Below are positions 51,440-60,201 of a stretch of 64,000 bases of DNA, one piece after another (position 1 is the first letter of the stretch; each line of letters begins with the position of its first letter). The stretch covers positions 23,802-87,801 of the forward strand of contig NZ_CBCRXM010000015.1 in assembly GCF_965137005.1 (NCBI RefSeq), in the 5' to 3' direction. The notes under the pieces are model-generated. The model ran no database searches. It saw only the letters and a program-made list of their open reading frames with translations, and was not told the origin of the DNA. The stretch is from Sphingomonas_O antarctica. GTDB taxonomy: Bacteria; Pseudomonadota; Alphaproteobacteria; Sphingomonadales; Sphingomonadaceae. Both the position numbers and the translations under genes were made by a program.

Positions 51440-51816
51440 CGCAGCGCCTTCAGCACCGCCGATACCAGGCCCGGCGGCGTCGTCGCCAAAATATGCACCC
51501 GCCCGCCGCCCGCCATCTCGATCACCACCGCCGCCGCGCCGGCCATCGCCGGCACATCCGACATCGCCGCTGCGGTGGGCGCGTCGCTAACAACCGCTTC
51601 GACAAAACCCGGCGCTTGCGCAAAATCGGACACCGCCAAATCGCGTCTCAGCTTCTGTCGCCACGTATAAAGCAGCCCTGTCGAAACGTCGTGCCGACGC
51701 GCCACCTCGGCGACGCAGACCCCCGGCGCAAACGCTTCCTCCAGAATCCGCGCCCGACCCTCATCGCTCCACCGCCGCCGACGCTCAGGCCCCGAAAACA
51801 CCGTAATCCCGCCCAT
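51436..51816 (-). CDS. IS66 TnpA
   Basis: 126-aa TnpA with helix-turn-helix RRRWSDEGRARILEEAF, VCVAEVARRHDVSTGLLYTW and the C-terminal MAGGGRVHILATTPPGLVSA. The ATG at 51816 was chosen over an earlier start at 51840 because of the TGAGGAGCG site. Confidence 0.88.
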   Translation of the reverse strand: MGGITVFSGPERRRRWSDEGRARILEEAFAPGVCVAEVARRHDVSTGLLYTWRQKLRRDLAVSDFAQAPGFVEAVVSDAPTAAAMSDVPAMAGAAAVVIEMAGGGRVHILATTPPGLVSAVLKALR

Positions 51817-51901
51817 CAATCGCTCCTCAGCGCGCTCCAAAGAGCACGCTCAAGACCAATCCCTCACGATTACAGCAAGGCGGCCTCCACCGCAGGCGTA
51901 C

Positions 51902-52341
51902 CGTTGCTCGAACGAGACGTCCTCTCTTCCGCATTCGACATCAAGCTGTTCAGTGCGATCCAAGCCGTCCGGTTAGCACTACCTCATCTCTCTGCTCAGG
52001 CATCGATCACCCTCACGTCAGGTCAGGTGTCTCGCAAATACAGCAACGGCAGCCTAACCAAGGGTACGGTCAATGCAGCCGTCGATGCGGCTGGCCGCCA
52101 TATGGCGAAGGAACTCGCTCCACGCCGCGTCAACGTCATCAGTCCGGGCGTCGTCGACACTTCCACGTGGGGAGAGAGCGGGTCCGACGCTCGCTCGGCA
52201 TTTCTGACCCGTGTGGGAACGGCACTCCCCGTCCAACGCGTTGGCGAGCCAGAAGAGCTGGCTCACGCCTATCTTTTCGCCATGACCAACGGCTTTGTTA
52301 CGGGATCGGTGATCGATGTCGATGGCGGGGGTCTATTGTGA
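51902..52341 (+). pseudogene. SDR-family oxidoreductase, C-terminal fragment
   Basis: About 146 codons of the second half of a short-chain dehydrogenase: FDIKLFSAIQAVRLALPHLS, SITLTSGQVSRKYSNGSLTK (where a YxxxK-like motif is expected; here the sequence has K-Y-S-N-G), VNAAVDAAGRHMAKELAPRR, VNVISPGVVDT and the final GSVIDVDGGGLL. It begins exactly at the IS66 right end and continues, in the same codon phase, the fragment at 43633-43899. Together they would make one SDR of about 235 residues. Confidence 0.8.
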
Positions 52342-52581
52342 TGGCGAAGGCAGCTGGTGGCGACTGTACCGCGTCCTCTTTTTGATTATTGCAAATTAAA
52401 CGGTGCCCGAGCGCTTGCCACCACACTTCGTCACTAGCTTACCTCTCGGCGGCAGTCGGCGTTGCCGGAGCGGTGCGCCCAGATCGCCGACTGCCGCCGA
52501 GAAGTATCCCCGACCATCGCATGGCAGAGCGCAATCAGCGTGGCGCGCTGCCACCCACACTGGAATCATTCGAATCGTAGC
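52342..52581. other. intergenic region
   Basis: No gene supported in these 240 bases between converging genes. No U-tailed hairpin is evident. Confidence 0.4.
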
Positions 52582-52797
52582 TCATTCATTGGCATCGGGG
52601 ACATATTCCAGCAAGTCGGCCGGCTGGCACTCCAACAGCTCGCAAATGCGGCTCAAGGTCTCGAAACGCACTCCGCGGACATGCCCCGACTTGAGCAGCG
52701 ACAAGTTGGACTCCGTGATCCGGACGTGAGCCGCAAGCTCCCTCGACCGGATCCTCCGCTCCACGAGCACGCGGTCGAGCCGAACTACGATCGCCAC
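52582..52797 (-). CDS. XRE-family regulator (YozG-like)
   Basis: 71-aa minimal Cro/C1-type regulator: IVVRLDRVLVERRIRSRELA, HVRITESNLSLLKSGHVRGV, ETLSRICELLECQPADLLEY. This is the short YozG-like class that is regularly encoded with a DUF2975 membrane protein, as here (8 bases downstream of it). The likely binding site is the perfect palindrome at 53327-53343 in front of the operon. Confidence 0.88.
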   Translation of the reverse strand: MAIVVRLDRVLVERRIRSRELAAHVRITESNLSLLKSGHVRGVRFETLSRICELLECQPADLLEYVPDANE

Positions 52798-52805
52798 GTC
52801 AGCAC

Positions 52806-53288
52806 CTACACGATCTCATGGCTGTCGGTCTCGAACGCGGCGGCATGTTCGAACAGACGAGCCATGAAGAAGAAGGTGGTCGATAGCAGCAGCAGCAGCG
52901 CATCCGATCCGCTGACCGCAAACGTCATGGCGTGCGTCGCCCTACCGTCCGTAAGGAGGAGTGTCAGTGGCGGCAGAAGCACGTCAACCGCACACGCAGA
53001 CAGCATGAGCACGGCCGCGCGCGTCAGGCGCCGTCGGCTTGCGATTCCGAACGTCTCCCCAGCTCGGATCTCCCGCAGCAGCAAGTAGACCTGCATCAGG
53101 AATGCGATCGCGAGACCTCCGATCACCAGCGTCTCGACCATCACCGCGCGCGGTCCCATGCCGCCAGAGTCCGCAGTTACGGCGACGACCTGCCCGTCCA
53201 GCCCGCACTGAAGGGCGACGACGAGCGTCACGACTAGACAGATGCAGATCGCTACCAGCGCGCTGACCTGCAGCCTCCGCGCCAACAT
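52806..53288 (-). CDS. DUF2975 membrane protein
   Basis: 160-aa protein with four membrane helices (LVAICICLVVTLVVALQCGL; LVIGGLAIAFLMQVYLLL; AAVLMLSACAVDVLLPPLTL; SDALLLLLSTTFFFMARLF), as in the DUF2975 family, and the conserved GETFGIASRRRLTRAA loop between helices two and three. The partner XRE gene follows on the same strand. Function unknown; such pairs are thought to be membrane-linked regulators. The ATG at 53288 was chosen over one 10 codons earlier for the AAGGGG upstream. Confidence 0.85.
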   Translation of the reverse strand: MLARRLQVSALVAICICLVVTLVVALQCGLDGQVVAVTADSGGMGPRAVMVETLVIGGLAIAFLMQVYLLLREIRAGETFGIASRRRLTRAAVLMLSACAVDVLLPPLTLLLTDGRATHAMTFAVSGSDALLLLLSTTFFFMARLFEHAAAFETDSHEIV

Positions 53289-53326
53289 ATGAAGAGCCCC
53301 TTGACTATCAACCACCAATATGAAAC

Positions 53327-53343
53327 TTTCTGTTAAACAGAAA
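53327..53343. promoter_or_regulatory. perfect palindrome TTTCTGTTAAACAGAAA
   Basis: 8-bp arms TTTCTGTT/AACAGAAA around a central A, in the 81-base divergent gap between the DUF2975/XRE operon and the aspartyl-protease-like gene. Its size and symmetry fit a Cro/C1-type operator, most simply for the XRE protein encoded in the adjacent operon. Confidence 0.6.
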
Positions 53344-53369
53344 ACAATAACCGCTTGGCGAAAAGTAGC

Positions 53370-55193
53370 ATGGAACTGCGGCAGTGTTCAATAATCGCAG
53401 GCGTAATCTCGCTCGCGCTCGTCGGTTCGCCAGGTACGGCTGCGGCCGCGCGCGTTGAGCACCGGAGGCCGCGTTCCGCGGCCGCCATTGTGTCGCGCTA
53501 CATCGAGTGGCGCGGGGGAGGCAGGTTCCATGCACTGTCCAGCTATCGCGCCGAGGGTCGAATCGAGACCGACGGCTTGTCCGGGACGGTATCGGTGCAG
53601 GCAACAACGGGGGGCAGCTTTCGCCAGGACATTGACCTCGGCCCGGTCAAGCGGACGATCCGCATCCATGGAAAATGGGCGTGGCAGTCGACGCTCAGCG
53701 GTCAGGTCGAGGCGCTTTCAGATGCCGATCGCATGAACGCCCTAAGCGATGGGACGGCCGCGCTCGGCGGACCGTCGGACGAGGTCAACCGGGTCACGAT
53801 CGCAGGGAAAGAAGCAATCGGCGGAGTGAGTTGCGACATCCTTCGCCGGATCCGCGGCGGCGGTCGGATCGACTATCTCCTCGCGAAGGACGGCCGCCTC
53901 GTAGCAACCCGCTCGACGTCCAACGGTGAAACGCGAACGACCCGCTACGCCGACTGGCGCCGCGTCGGTCGCGTCCGCGTAGCGTTCTCCACAATCGAGA
54001 CCGGCCTTGGCCCCGGGGACCGTACGATCGTGCGATACTCCGACGTTGTCCTGAACGGACCAATGGATGCGGCGGCTTTCGAACGCCCCCCAAGCGTCAA
54101 CAGGCTGGCGTTCGGACCGGGCGGGTCAAGCGGGTGGATTGCCTATGAGTTCTTCGGCGGCACGCGCATTTTCATTCCCGCCAAAGTCGCTTGCCTTGAG
54201 ACGTCGGTGCTGCTCGACAGCGGCGCCGAGGCAACCGTCCTCGACGGCAGGTTCGCCGCCGCACACGGCCTCAACATCTCCGGAACGACCACGGCGCAGG
54301 GAACGGGCGGGGCTTCACGCGCCGGCCTAGTCTCCGGCGTTTCCATCCGCATCGGCGACATGACGCTCAAGGACCTGACCGTGGCTGCGATCGACCTGGC
54401 CAATGTCGAGAAGCAGCTGGGGCATCCGCTGCCGGTCGTCCTCGGAGTGGAAATCTTCCGTGAATCAGTGGTCGACATCGACTTCGCGCATCGCCGCATC
54501 GCCTTCCTCGATCCTGCCAGGTTCGCGCCACCCCAGGACGGCCGGTCCATACCGGTCACCAGGTCGGGGGGACTCTACACCATCCCGGCGATGATCGATG
54601 GCCGACCGGCCACACTCGATCTGGATCTCGGGAGCGGCTCGCCGCTGTTCCTATATCCGCGCTTCTGGCGCCAGTCGCCGAAAGTCGGCGCGCGGGCCTC
54701 GACGACGCTGCTCGGCGGTGTAGGCGGGCTGAAGGAAGCTGGCATCGCGACGGTCGCGCGCGTGCAGGTCGGGACCTCGATCCTAGGGCCGCTGCCGGTC
54801 GAGCTTCACGCTCCGCAGGATGGCGCCGACAGCGGGCGATCGGACGGCAACTTAGGTCTGCCCCTGCTGAGCCGTTTCCATTTGATCGTCGACCTTCCGC
54901 ACCAACGCGTGTGGTTGGTCGGAGCTGGCGACACGACCACACCATTCAGGAAGGATCGCAGCGGCCTGGCGTTGCTGCCTGGGGGAGGCGGCGCCCAGGT
55001 GCTGCACGTTGGAACAGGTTCTCCAGCGCAGAAACTCGGCCTGAAGGTCGGCGACAGTATCGTGACGATCGACGACGCCAGCGCGGGTTCGCCGGGCATC
55101 GGGGATTGGCGGTCCGCCCCGCCCGGCACGGCGTATCGGCTCGGTTTGGCCGATGGTCGCAAGGTGACACTCGTCCTCGCCGACTATTTCTGA
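53370..55193 (+). CDS. exported retropepsin-like aspartyl protease with PDZ domain
   Basis: 607-aa protein with a signal peptide (CSIIAGVISLALVGS, cleavage near TAAA). Residues about 40-230 form a beta-rich domain of unknown role. Two retropepsin-like units follow: the first has the catalytic LLDSGAEATVLDG, the second a degenerate LDLDLGSGSPLFLY in which the D-[ST]-G motif becomes D-L-G. The C-terminus (about 525-600) is a PDZ domain (LHVGTGSPAQKLGLKVGDSI and VTIDD). Known bacterial relatives are periplasmic. Only one clear active Asp is present, so it may act as a dimer of intact units or as a binding protein. A TTG at 53355 is an alternative start. Confidence 0.8.
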   Translation: MELRQCSIIAGVISLALVGSPGTAAAARVEHRRPRSAAAIVSRYIEWRGGGRFHALSSYRAEGRIETDGLSGTVSVQATTGGSFRQDIDLGPVKRTIRIHGKWAWQSTLSGQVEALSDADRMNALSDGTAALGGPSDEVNRVTIAGKEAIGGVSCDILRRIRGGGRIDYLLAKDGRLVATRSTSNGETRTTRYADWRRVGRVRVAFSTIETGLGPGDRTIVRYSDVVLNGPMDAAAFERPPSVNRLAFGPGGSSGWIAYEFFGGTRIFIPAKVACLETSVLLDSGAEATVLDGRFAAAHGLNISGTTTAQGTGGASRAGLVSGVSIRIGDMTLKDLTVAAIDLANVEKQLGHPLPVVLGVEIFRESVVDIDFAHRRIAFLDPARFAPPQDGRSIPVTRSGGLYTIPAMIDGRPATLDLDLGSGSPLFLYPRFWRQSPKVGARASTTLLGGVGGLKEAGIATVARVQVGTSILGPLPVELHAPQDGADSGRSDGNLGLPLLSRFHLIVDLPHQRVWLVGAGDTTTPFRKDRSGLALLPGGGGAQVLHVGTGSPAQKLGLKVGDSIVTIDDASAGSPGIGDWRSAPPGTAYRLGLADGRKVTLVLADYF

Positions 55194-55281
55194 CGAACCG
55201 ATACTCGATCCGCTTGGAATCCGGATCGGAAGTGACGGCTATGATTAGTCCCCATCGACAGTTTAGTTTCAAGGAGCAACC

Positions 55282-56055
55282 ATGACCCCTCTAACCTCTT
55301 TGATGCTTGTCGCAGCCGCCGCACTGTCCTCTCCGGCTGAACCGGTGATCCACACACCGGTCGGAGTGCGCCCGGCCCGGATGGGCCTCCTGACAAGCGG
55401 TGTCAGGCGATATGTCCGATACACGCTGAAGGCGGGACGACGCTCGCCGACCGACCTATGGACCCGGACCGTCAGCTTCGAGAACCATGACGGCACGCGG
55501 CAGTTGCACATCGTCCAGCGGTGGGCCAGCGACGGCACCCCCAGCTACACCATCGACCAGGATTCATGGTTCGACGCGGCCACGTTCCGCCCGCTAATCC
55601 ATGTCCGTACACAGCAGCACGACGGCAAGACGCTTGTCGGCGGCTACCGGTTCGCCCCCGACCGGATAACCGGAATGGCGGAACTGCCCGACAACACGCG
55701 GAAGAACTTCCGGCTAGATACGCCGGAGCCCCCGTTCAATTTCGAGCTCGACATGGAACTGCTCCAGGTGCTCCCTTGGAAGCCCGGCTACGTGGCCGAC
55801 CTCGTGTTTTACGATCCCGGGCAGGATCCGCCAGCACACTACAGGTATCGGTATTCAGGCGAGGCGGCGATCATCGGACCAAATGGCGACAAGATCGACT
55901 GCCTGCTCGTCTCGGCCGAATTGGGCGGTGCGAAGACGCGGTTCTGGCTGGCCAAGAGGACGCAGGTGGTCGTCCACGAGGAGACCGAGCTGGATGGAAC
56001 ATTGTATGTGAAGACGCTCATCGGGTCAGAAGCCGCGGACCAGACACAAGCGTGA
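55282..56055 (+). CDS. secreted DUF3108-like protein
   Basis: 257-aa exported protein (signal MTPLTSLMLVAAAALSSPAE). The mature part is beta-rich, alternating aromatic and charged residues (RRYVRYTLKAG; RQLHIVQRWASDG; ADLVFYDPGQDPP; AHYRYRYSGEAAI), with the look of DUF3108/LolA-like beta barrels. No catalytic motif. A CAAGGAGCAACC site precedes the ATG. It follows the protease-like gene on the same strand after 88 bases, so the two are probably co-transcribed. Confidence 0.7.
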   Translation: MTPLTSLMLVAAAALSSPAEPVIHTPVGVRPARMGLLTSGVRRYVRYTLKAGRRSPTDLWTRTVSFENHDGTRQLHIVQRWASDGTPSYTIDQDSWFDAATFRPLIHVRTQQHDGKTLVGGYRFAPDRITGMAELPDNTRKNFRLDTPEPPFNFELDMELLQVLPWKPGYVADLVFYDPGQDPPAHYRYRYSGEAAIIGPNGDKIDCLLVSAELGGAKTRFWLAKRTQVVVHEETELDGTLYVKTLIGSEAADQTQA

Positions 56056-56118
56056 GCCAGCTATGAAATCATGATCGGCACCATTTCCTGCGGCATTGAG
56101 CTATGGCTCGGCCGAATC

Positions 56119-58074
56119 TCAAATGTCGACCGTCAGCCGCGCGGACAACTGCCGCGGGGTCCCCGGCTGGAGAGCGCCGCTTCCGACGATTCCCCAACTA
56201 AACGTGTCGGTCACGTTAGTCGCCTGGAGCCGAAACACGGCAGGCTTTCCGCTCAACTTCAGCCGATAGCGAAGGCCCAGCCCGATCAACGCTCGGGCCG
56301 GCAATCGAAGCGTGTTTTCGACCGTAGCGACTCGCTGGCCCACGCCGTCGACATTCGCGTCGAACGACAATGCGGGCAACCCCGGCAGCTTGTAGTCGAA
56401 GCTGGCGATGACCCGCAGCGGTGATGAGCCGACCGGACGGCTGCCGACCACGCCTGCCGCGACTTCGTCGCCTGACACGGTGGCGTCGAGGCCGACCGCC
56501 CCGGCGACGACGCTCAGACCCGGCAGCGGCGCGCCTGCCAACGACAGTTCGATGCCATCATGGCGGATTTCGCCGAGGTTTCGGAAGATCCGGACGGCAT
56601 CCAGCCCATAATAAGGCTTTTCGATCTGAAATATGTCGGCGACCAGCGACAGGTGTTGCGCGACCGACCAGCGGAGCCCTGCATCGATCTGTCGCGTCCG
56701 AATGGCTGGCGGTGCCTGGTTGCGGTTGACCGCGATGTCGGGCGCGATGTCACTTTCCTCCAGACCGCGGCTGATCCCGGCATAGGCGGTCACGCGCTTG
56801 CTCAATTCGATGGCGCCCGCAATGTTGAAAAGCCAGGGGCGAGCGCGCGAAGTTGGCAATGCACCGGCGGGTGTCGTTACGTCTTTGTGATAGTCGGTCT
56901 TCTGAATGCCCAAATTAAGCACGCCGACCCCTTTCCACGATCCTTCATAGGCCGCGCCGAACGTCGCCTGACGAACCCGATCGTCGGTCTGCGGCCCGAA
57001 GCTGAAGGCGCGCAGGATGTGGAACTCGGGCGTGTCGATCCGCCCGCCCGGATAGGCGACCGTATCGGTGGCGCCATAGCGCCGGCGCTGGTCTCGCCCC
57101 CAGGCAGCCAGATAGATGCGGTGCAGTCGCGGTCCCTCGCTCAGCGTCCGCGATATCTGCACCTCGCCACTAGTGGCGCCTGCGGAGCCGTCGCGTTCGG
57201 CGATGACTAGCCGGTCGGCGTCACCGGACGGCCGGGTGTTCACAAACAATTGCGTGAAGCCGATCGGCGCTCTGTCCTGCGAGCGGAACACGGCGGTCCG
57301 GAGCCGCCACGCGCCGAGATCGACCCGACCCAACGCGCCGTAATTCAGGCCGGTGTCGCGCGACGCCGCCCAGCGCTGGCCGACGAAGCGACTGGAAGTC
57401 GGCGCTGGCGGCAGGTCGCTGCCGGCAAGCAACACCGTTGGTTCGGCGAGGCCGTTGGTGTTGGCGATCCGGCTGAAGAACGGAATAATTTCGATCGCGG
57501 GGCGCGGTCGCCATACCCCCGTGATCGCCGACGAGACGGTATCGTTCCTGCCGCCGCGCCCGTAACCGTAATGGTAGAACCCAACCCCGCCGGTGAAGCC
57601 GAGATGCGGCAGCACGTCATGAACTTGGCCGTCGACTTCGACCAATGCGCCGCCGAAGCTGTCGGCCTGCGTCGATATCGATACGAGGTCGCGCTTGCCC
57701 GGTCGGCGCAAATTATAGTCGGCGATGCCACTGGGCGCGGGGAATGGATGGCCCAGCACCGAGGGGCCGACCAGAATGCGATAACCGCCGATCAGCCGAC
57801 TGGTGAAGTTGGCCTGCGTATCGATGTAGAGCCCATCGAGACGAACGTTGCCGGCAGCAGTTGGCGAAAAGCCGCGGACACCGTTCGGATCGTAGAGACC
57901 CAGGTTCTGGCCACTGATGTTGATCCCGAACGCATCCTCGGCCTGCGCTGTCGCATTTTCATCGACACGCTGGGCATGGGCACCTTCCGGCAACCACACG
58001 CTTGCAAACCCCACGATCAGCACGGATCGCCCGATACCGCGGCGGATCGCTTGCCCGAACGTTGATGATGGCAC
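56119..58074 (-). CDS. TonB-dependent receptor, short type
   Basis: 651-aa outer-membrane receptor. Signal peptide with core SVLIVGFASVWLP ends EGAHAQ. The plug is recognisable (GINISGQNLGLYDPNGVRGF, NVRLDGLYID, RLIGGYRILVGPSVLG), and the barrel strands run to the last TPRQLSARLTVDI, which ends in Ile rather than the usual Phe/Trp. It is shorter than the other two receptors. A GTG at 58074 was chosen for the GCGAGGATC site and the N-terminal signal; the frame is open to 58164. It is the closest gene downstream of the LytTR pair, though in a separate position on the same strand after 131 bases. Confidence 0.8.
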   Translation of the reverse strand: MPSSTFGQAIRRGIGRSVLIVGFASVWLPEGAHAQRVDENATAQAEDAFGINISGQNLGLYDPNGVRGFSPTAAGNVRLDGLYIDTQANFTSRLIGGYRILVGPSVLGHPFPAPSGIADYNLRRPGKRDLVSISTQADSFGGALVEVDGQVHDVLPHLGFTGGVGFYHYGYGRGGRNDTVSSAITGVWRPRPAIEIIPFFSRIANTNGLAEPTVLLAGSDLPPAPTSSRFVGQRWAASRDTGLNYGALGRVDLGAWRLRTAVFRSQDRAPIGFTQLFVNTRPSGDADRLVIAERDGSAGATSGEVQISRTLSEGPRLHRIYLAAWGRDQRRRYGATDTVAYPGGRIDTPEFHILRAFSFGPQTDDRVRQATFGAAYEGSWKGVGVLNLGIQKTDYHKDVTTPAGALPTSRARPWLFNIAGAIELSKRVTAYAGISRGLEESDIAPDIAVNRNQAPPAIRTRQIDAGLRWSVAQHLSLVADIFQIEKPYYGLDAVRIFRNLGEIRHDGIELSLAGAPLPGLSVVAGAVGLDATVSGDEVAAGVVGSRPVGSSPLRVIASFDYKLPGLPALSFDANVDGVGQRVATVENTLRLPARALIGLGLRYRLKLSGKPAVFRLQATNVTDTFSWGIVGSGALQPGTPRQLSARLTVDI

Positions 58075-58205
58075 GTCGTTGATCCTCGCCCAACGCTCGC
58101 CGGATGGCGCGTTGAACGCGGCTTGCGCAGACCCGCGCGATGTCGGCGACCGCCACGCGATCAACCGTCAACTCGTTGCTACTAACGACGTCGCGTTCAC
58201 GCGCG

Positions 58206-58928
58206 TCAGGCCGGGCAACCCAGCCGGTCGCGGACGGTTGTCAAATAACTCCTGCCGATCCGGTCGATCTTACCTGCCCCGTCGATCGCGCCCCAGGCAC
58301 CGGCGCCAAGGTGTTGCAACCCCACGATCATATCGCGGCGCAGGATCGTCGAGCGGTGGATGCGCACGAACGCACCGGCGTCGAGACGCGCCTCGATCGT
58401 CGAAATTGGCTCTCGCAGCAGGTATGAGCGATCGCCAACATGAAATCGGACGTAATCGCGCTCAGCCTCGACCTTTCGGATATCTCTGGCCGCCACCCGC
58501 ATCATGCCGCCACGGCTCGGCACCCAAAATTCATCGGCCGGTATCCACGCGGCCGTCAACGACGGCAACAGCCGTTCAATCCGTTCGAGCGCCCGGTCGA
58601 AGCGGAGTGGTTCGAGCGGCTTCAGAATATAATCGGTGACCGACAGGTCGAACGCCTGCGTCGCGAAATGATCGAACGCGGTCACGAACACGATCTGCGG
58701 TCGGCGCACGAAAGCTGCGAGCCGTGCCGCGACGTCAAGCCCGCTGAGGCCGGGCATGCCGATGTCGAGAAACACCACTGCGGGCAGGAGTGCGCGCGCC
58801 AGCGCCAAGCCCGCTGCTCCCCCGGTCGCCTCGCCAACCACCGTGACCCGGCCGCTCCGTTCGCAAAACCGGCGCAATGCCTCGATCGCCAGCGGTTCGT
58901 CGTCGATGATGATCGTCTCGAAGCTCAT
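58206..58928 (-). CDS. LytTR response regulator
   Basis: 240-aa two-component regulator. The receiver domain has the acidic pair IIIDDEP, the phosphoacceptor Asp55 in VVFLDIGMPGLSG, and the Lys in YILKPLEPLRF. The C-terminal LytTR DNA-binding domain spans about 135-235 (VAARDIRKVEAERDYVRFHV, then IEARLDAGAFVRIHRSTIL). It begins 3 bases after the sensor stop, so the pair is one operon. The TonB receptor downstream is a possible target. Confidence 0.92.
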   Translation of the reverse strand: MSFETIIIDDEPLAIEALRRFCERSGRVTVVGEATGGAAGLALARALLPAVVFLDIGMPGLSGLDVAARLAAFVRRPQIVFVTAFDHFATQAFDLSVTDYILKPLEPLRFDRALERIERLLPSLTAAWIPADEFWVPSRGGMMRVAARDIRKVEAERDYVRFHVGDRSYLLREPISTIEARLDAGAFVRIHRSTILRRDMIVGLQHLGAGAWGAIDGAGKIDRIGRSYLTTVRDRLGCPA

Positions 58929-58931
58929 CGC

Positions 58932-60056
58932 TCAGTCGTCGCCCAGCGGAATCAGAATTTTTGCGCGAAATCCGCCGGCCGCCGATGGGCCAGCCGCAAA
59001 ACGAGCAGCATGACCAAACCGGGCGGCCAGCCGGTCGCGGACATTGTTCAGGCCGATGCCAAAGCTGTTCGGGGTCGATGCCGTGGTCGGCGAGCCCTCC
59101 AGTGGCGTCGGTGCGTCGTCGGCGACTACGATTTCCAACAGCCGGTCGGCCGTGATCGCCGCGCTGATCGTGATCGTCACCGGCGCGCTGGTCCGCCCAA
59201 CACCGTGCTTGATGGCGTTCTCGATCAGAGGCTGGAGCAGCAGCTGCGGGACCGGCACGACTGCCGCCGCGCGTGCGATGTCGGTCACGATCGTCAGCCG
59301 GGCCGGGAAGCGGCGGCGCTCAAGTTCCAGATAGCGCTGCTGCATCTCAACTTCGTCGCCCAGCGTCGCGTCAGCGACCGGATCGGTCGCCAAGCCATAG
59401 CGCAAGAAGCTGCCGATCTCGCCGATCAGCGCCTCCGCCTCCGCCGTCTCGCGTCGGCTCACGAGCGCAGTCAATGAGTTCAGGACATTGAACAGGAAGT
59501 GTGGGTTTATCTGGTAACGCAGCGCCCGGATTTGCGCGAGCCGCGCCGCTTCGCGATCCGCGCTCGAACGCAGATCGGCGGCGCGGGTCTGCGCGGCCGA
59601 CGCCAACGCCAAATACAGCGCACCCCAGGCGACGAACACGAACGCCCAGTTGATCAGCATGTCGGATACGCTGACGACCAAATCATGCATCGTGCACGGC
59701 GTTCCGGCATGGCAAGACTCGCCCGGCATCGGGGTCAGCATATCGAAGATGAGAAAGTTGACCGTTGCAAAGACGAGCGCGGCCGGCAGGCTCATCGCCG
59801 ATGTCAGCGCGATCCCGATCCGGAGCGACGCTGGTCGCAGGCGGACAAGTAAGCGATATATGAGCCAGGACAGGATGATGCCGACCGAGGCCACCACCAA
59901 CCGCCGTTCGAACGCGGCGATCGGGTTGCTGTAGCCGAGCACGGCGGCGCGGATCGTATTGAGCGCCACGAATGCGCCCCAGAAGCAGCCCAGTGCCTTC
60001 GCTACCGCCACGCCGGTCAGCGGGGCGATCTCCTCTTGGCTTGTGGCGTCGTCCAT
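58932..60056 (-). CDS. LytS/YehU-type sensor histidine kinase
   Basis: 374-aa membrane sensor kinase. The N-terminal 155 residues hold four membrane helices with a Cys-containing extracytoplasmic loop (GESCHAGTPCTMHD). The His_kinase phosphoacceptor His186 is in RYQINPHFLFNVLNSLTALV; the ATP-binding domain has QPLIENAIKHGVG (N-box), VVADDAP and NSFGIGLNNVRDRL (G-boxes). The ATG at 60056 was chosen because the upstream open frame lacks membrane or sensor features. It forms a two-component system with the LytTR regulator. Confidence 0.92.
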   Translation of the reverse strand: MDDATSQEEIAPLTGVAVAKALGCFWGAFVALNTIRAAVLGYSNPIAAFERRLVVASVGIILSWLIYRLLVRLRPASLRIGIALTSAMSLPAALVFATVNFLIFDMLTPMPGESCHAGTPCTMHDLVVSVSDMLINWAFVFVAWGALYLALASAAQTRAADLRSSADREAARLAQIRALRYQINPHFLFNVLNSLTALVSRRETAEAEALIGEIGSFLRYGLATDPVADATLGDEVEMQQRYLELERRRFPARLTIVTDIARAAAVVPVPQLLLQPLIENAIKHGVGRTSAPVTITISAAITADRLLEIVVADDAPTPLEGSPTTASTPNSFGIGLNNVRDRLAARFGHAARFAAGPSAAGGFRAKILIPLGDD

Positions 60057-60201
60057 TCTCCGCCGATACCACGCGAGCGATTGACGATTTACGGAAATTG
60101 CGTCGTTCGTCGCGCCGTGACGTCGTTGGCCGCTTGGCGCGCGCTCACATGCGAACTTCGCGTTTGAGGTGCGGACTACCGCTGTTTGCCTAGGAGATCT
60201 A

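Larger units (their letters stand above)
49342..51901 (-). mobile_element. IS66-family element 2, complete
   Basis: 2560-bp element with inverted ends GTACGCATCCGGTGAAGGCC at 49342 and GTACGCCTGCGGTGGAGGCC read from 51901 inward. It carries tnpA, tnpB and tnpC on the minus strand. The eight bases outside the ends differ (GGCTTGTT left, CGTTGCTC right). The right flank CGTTGCTC instead repeats at 43892-43899 at the end of the SDR N-terminal fragment, so the partner of the target duplication is 5.4 kb away. Confidence 0.9.
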
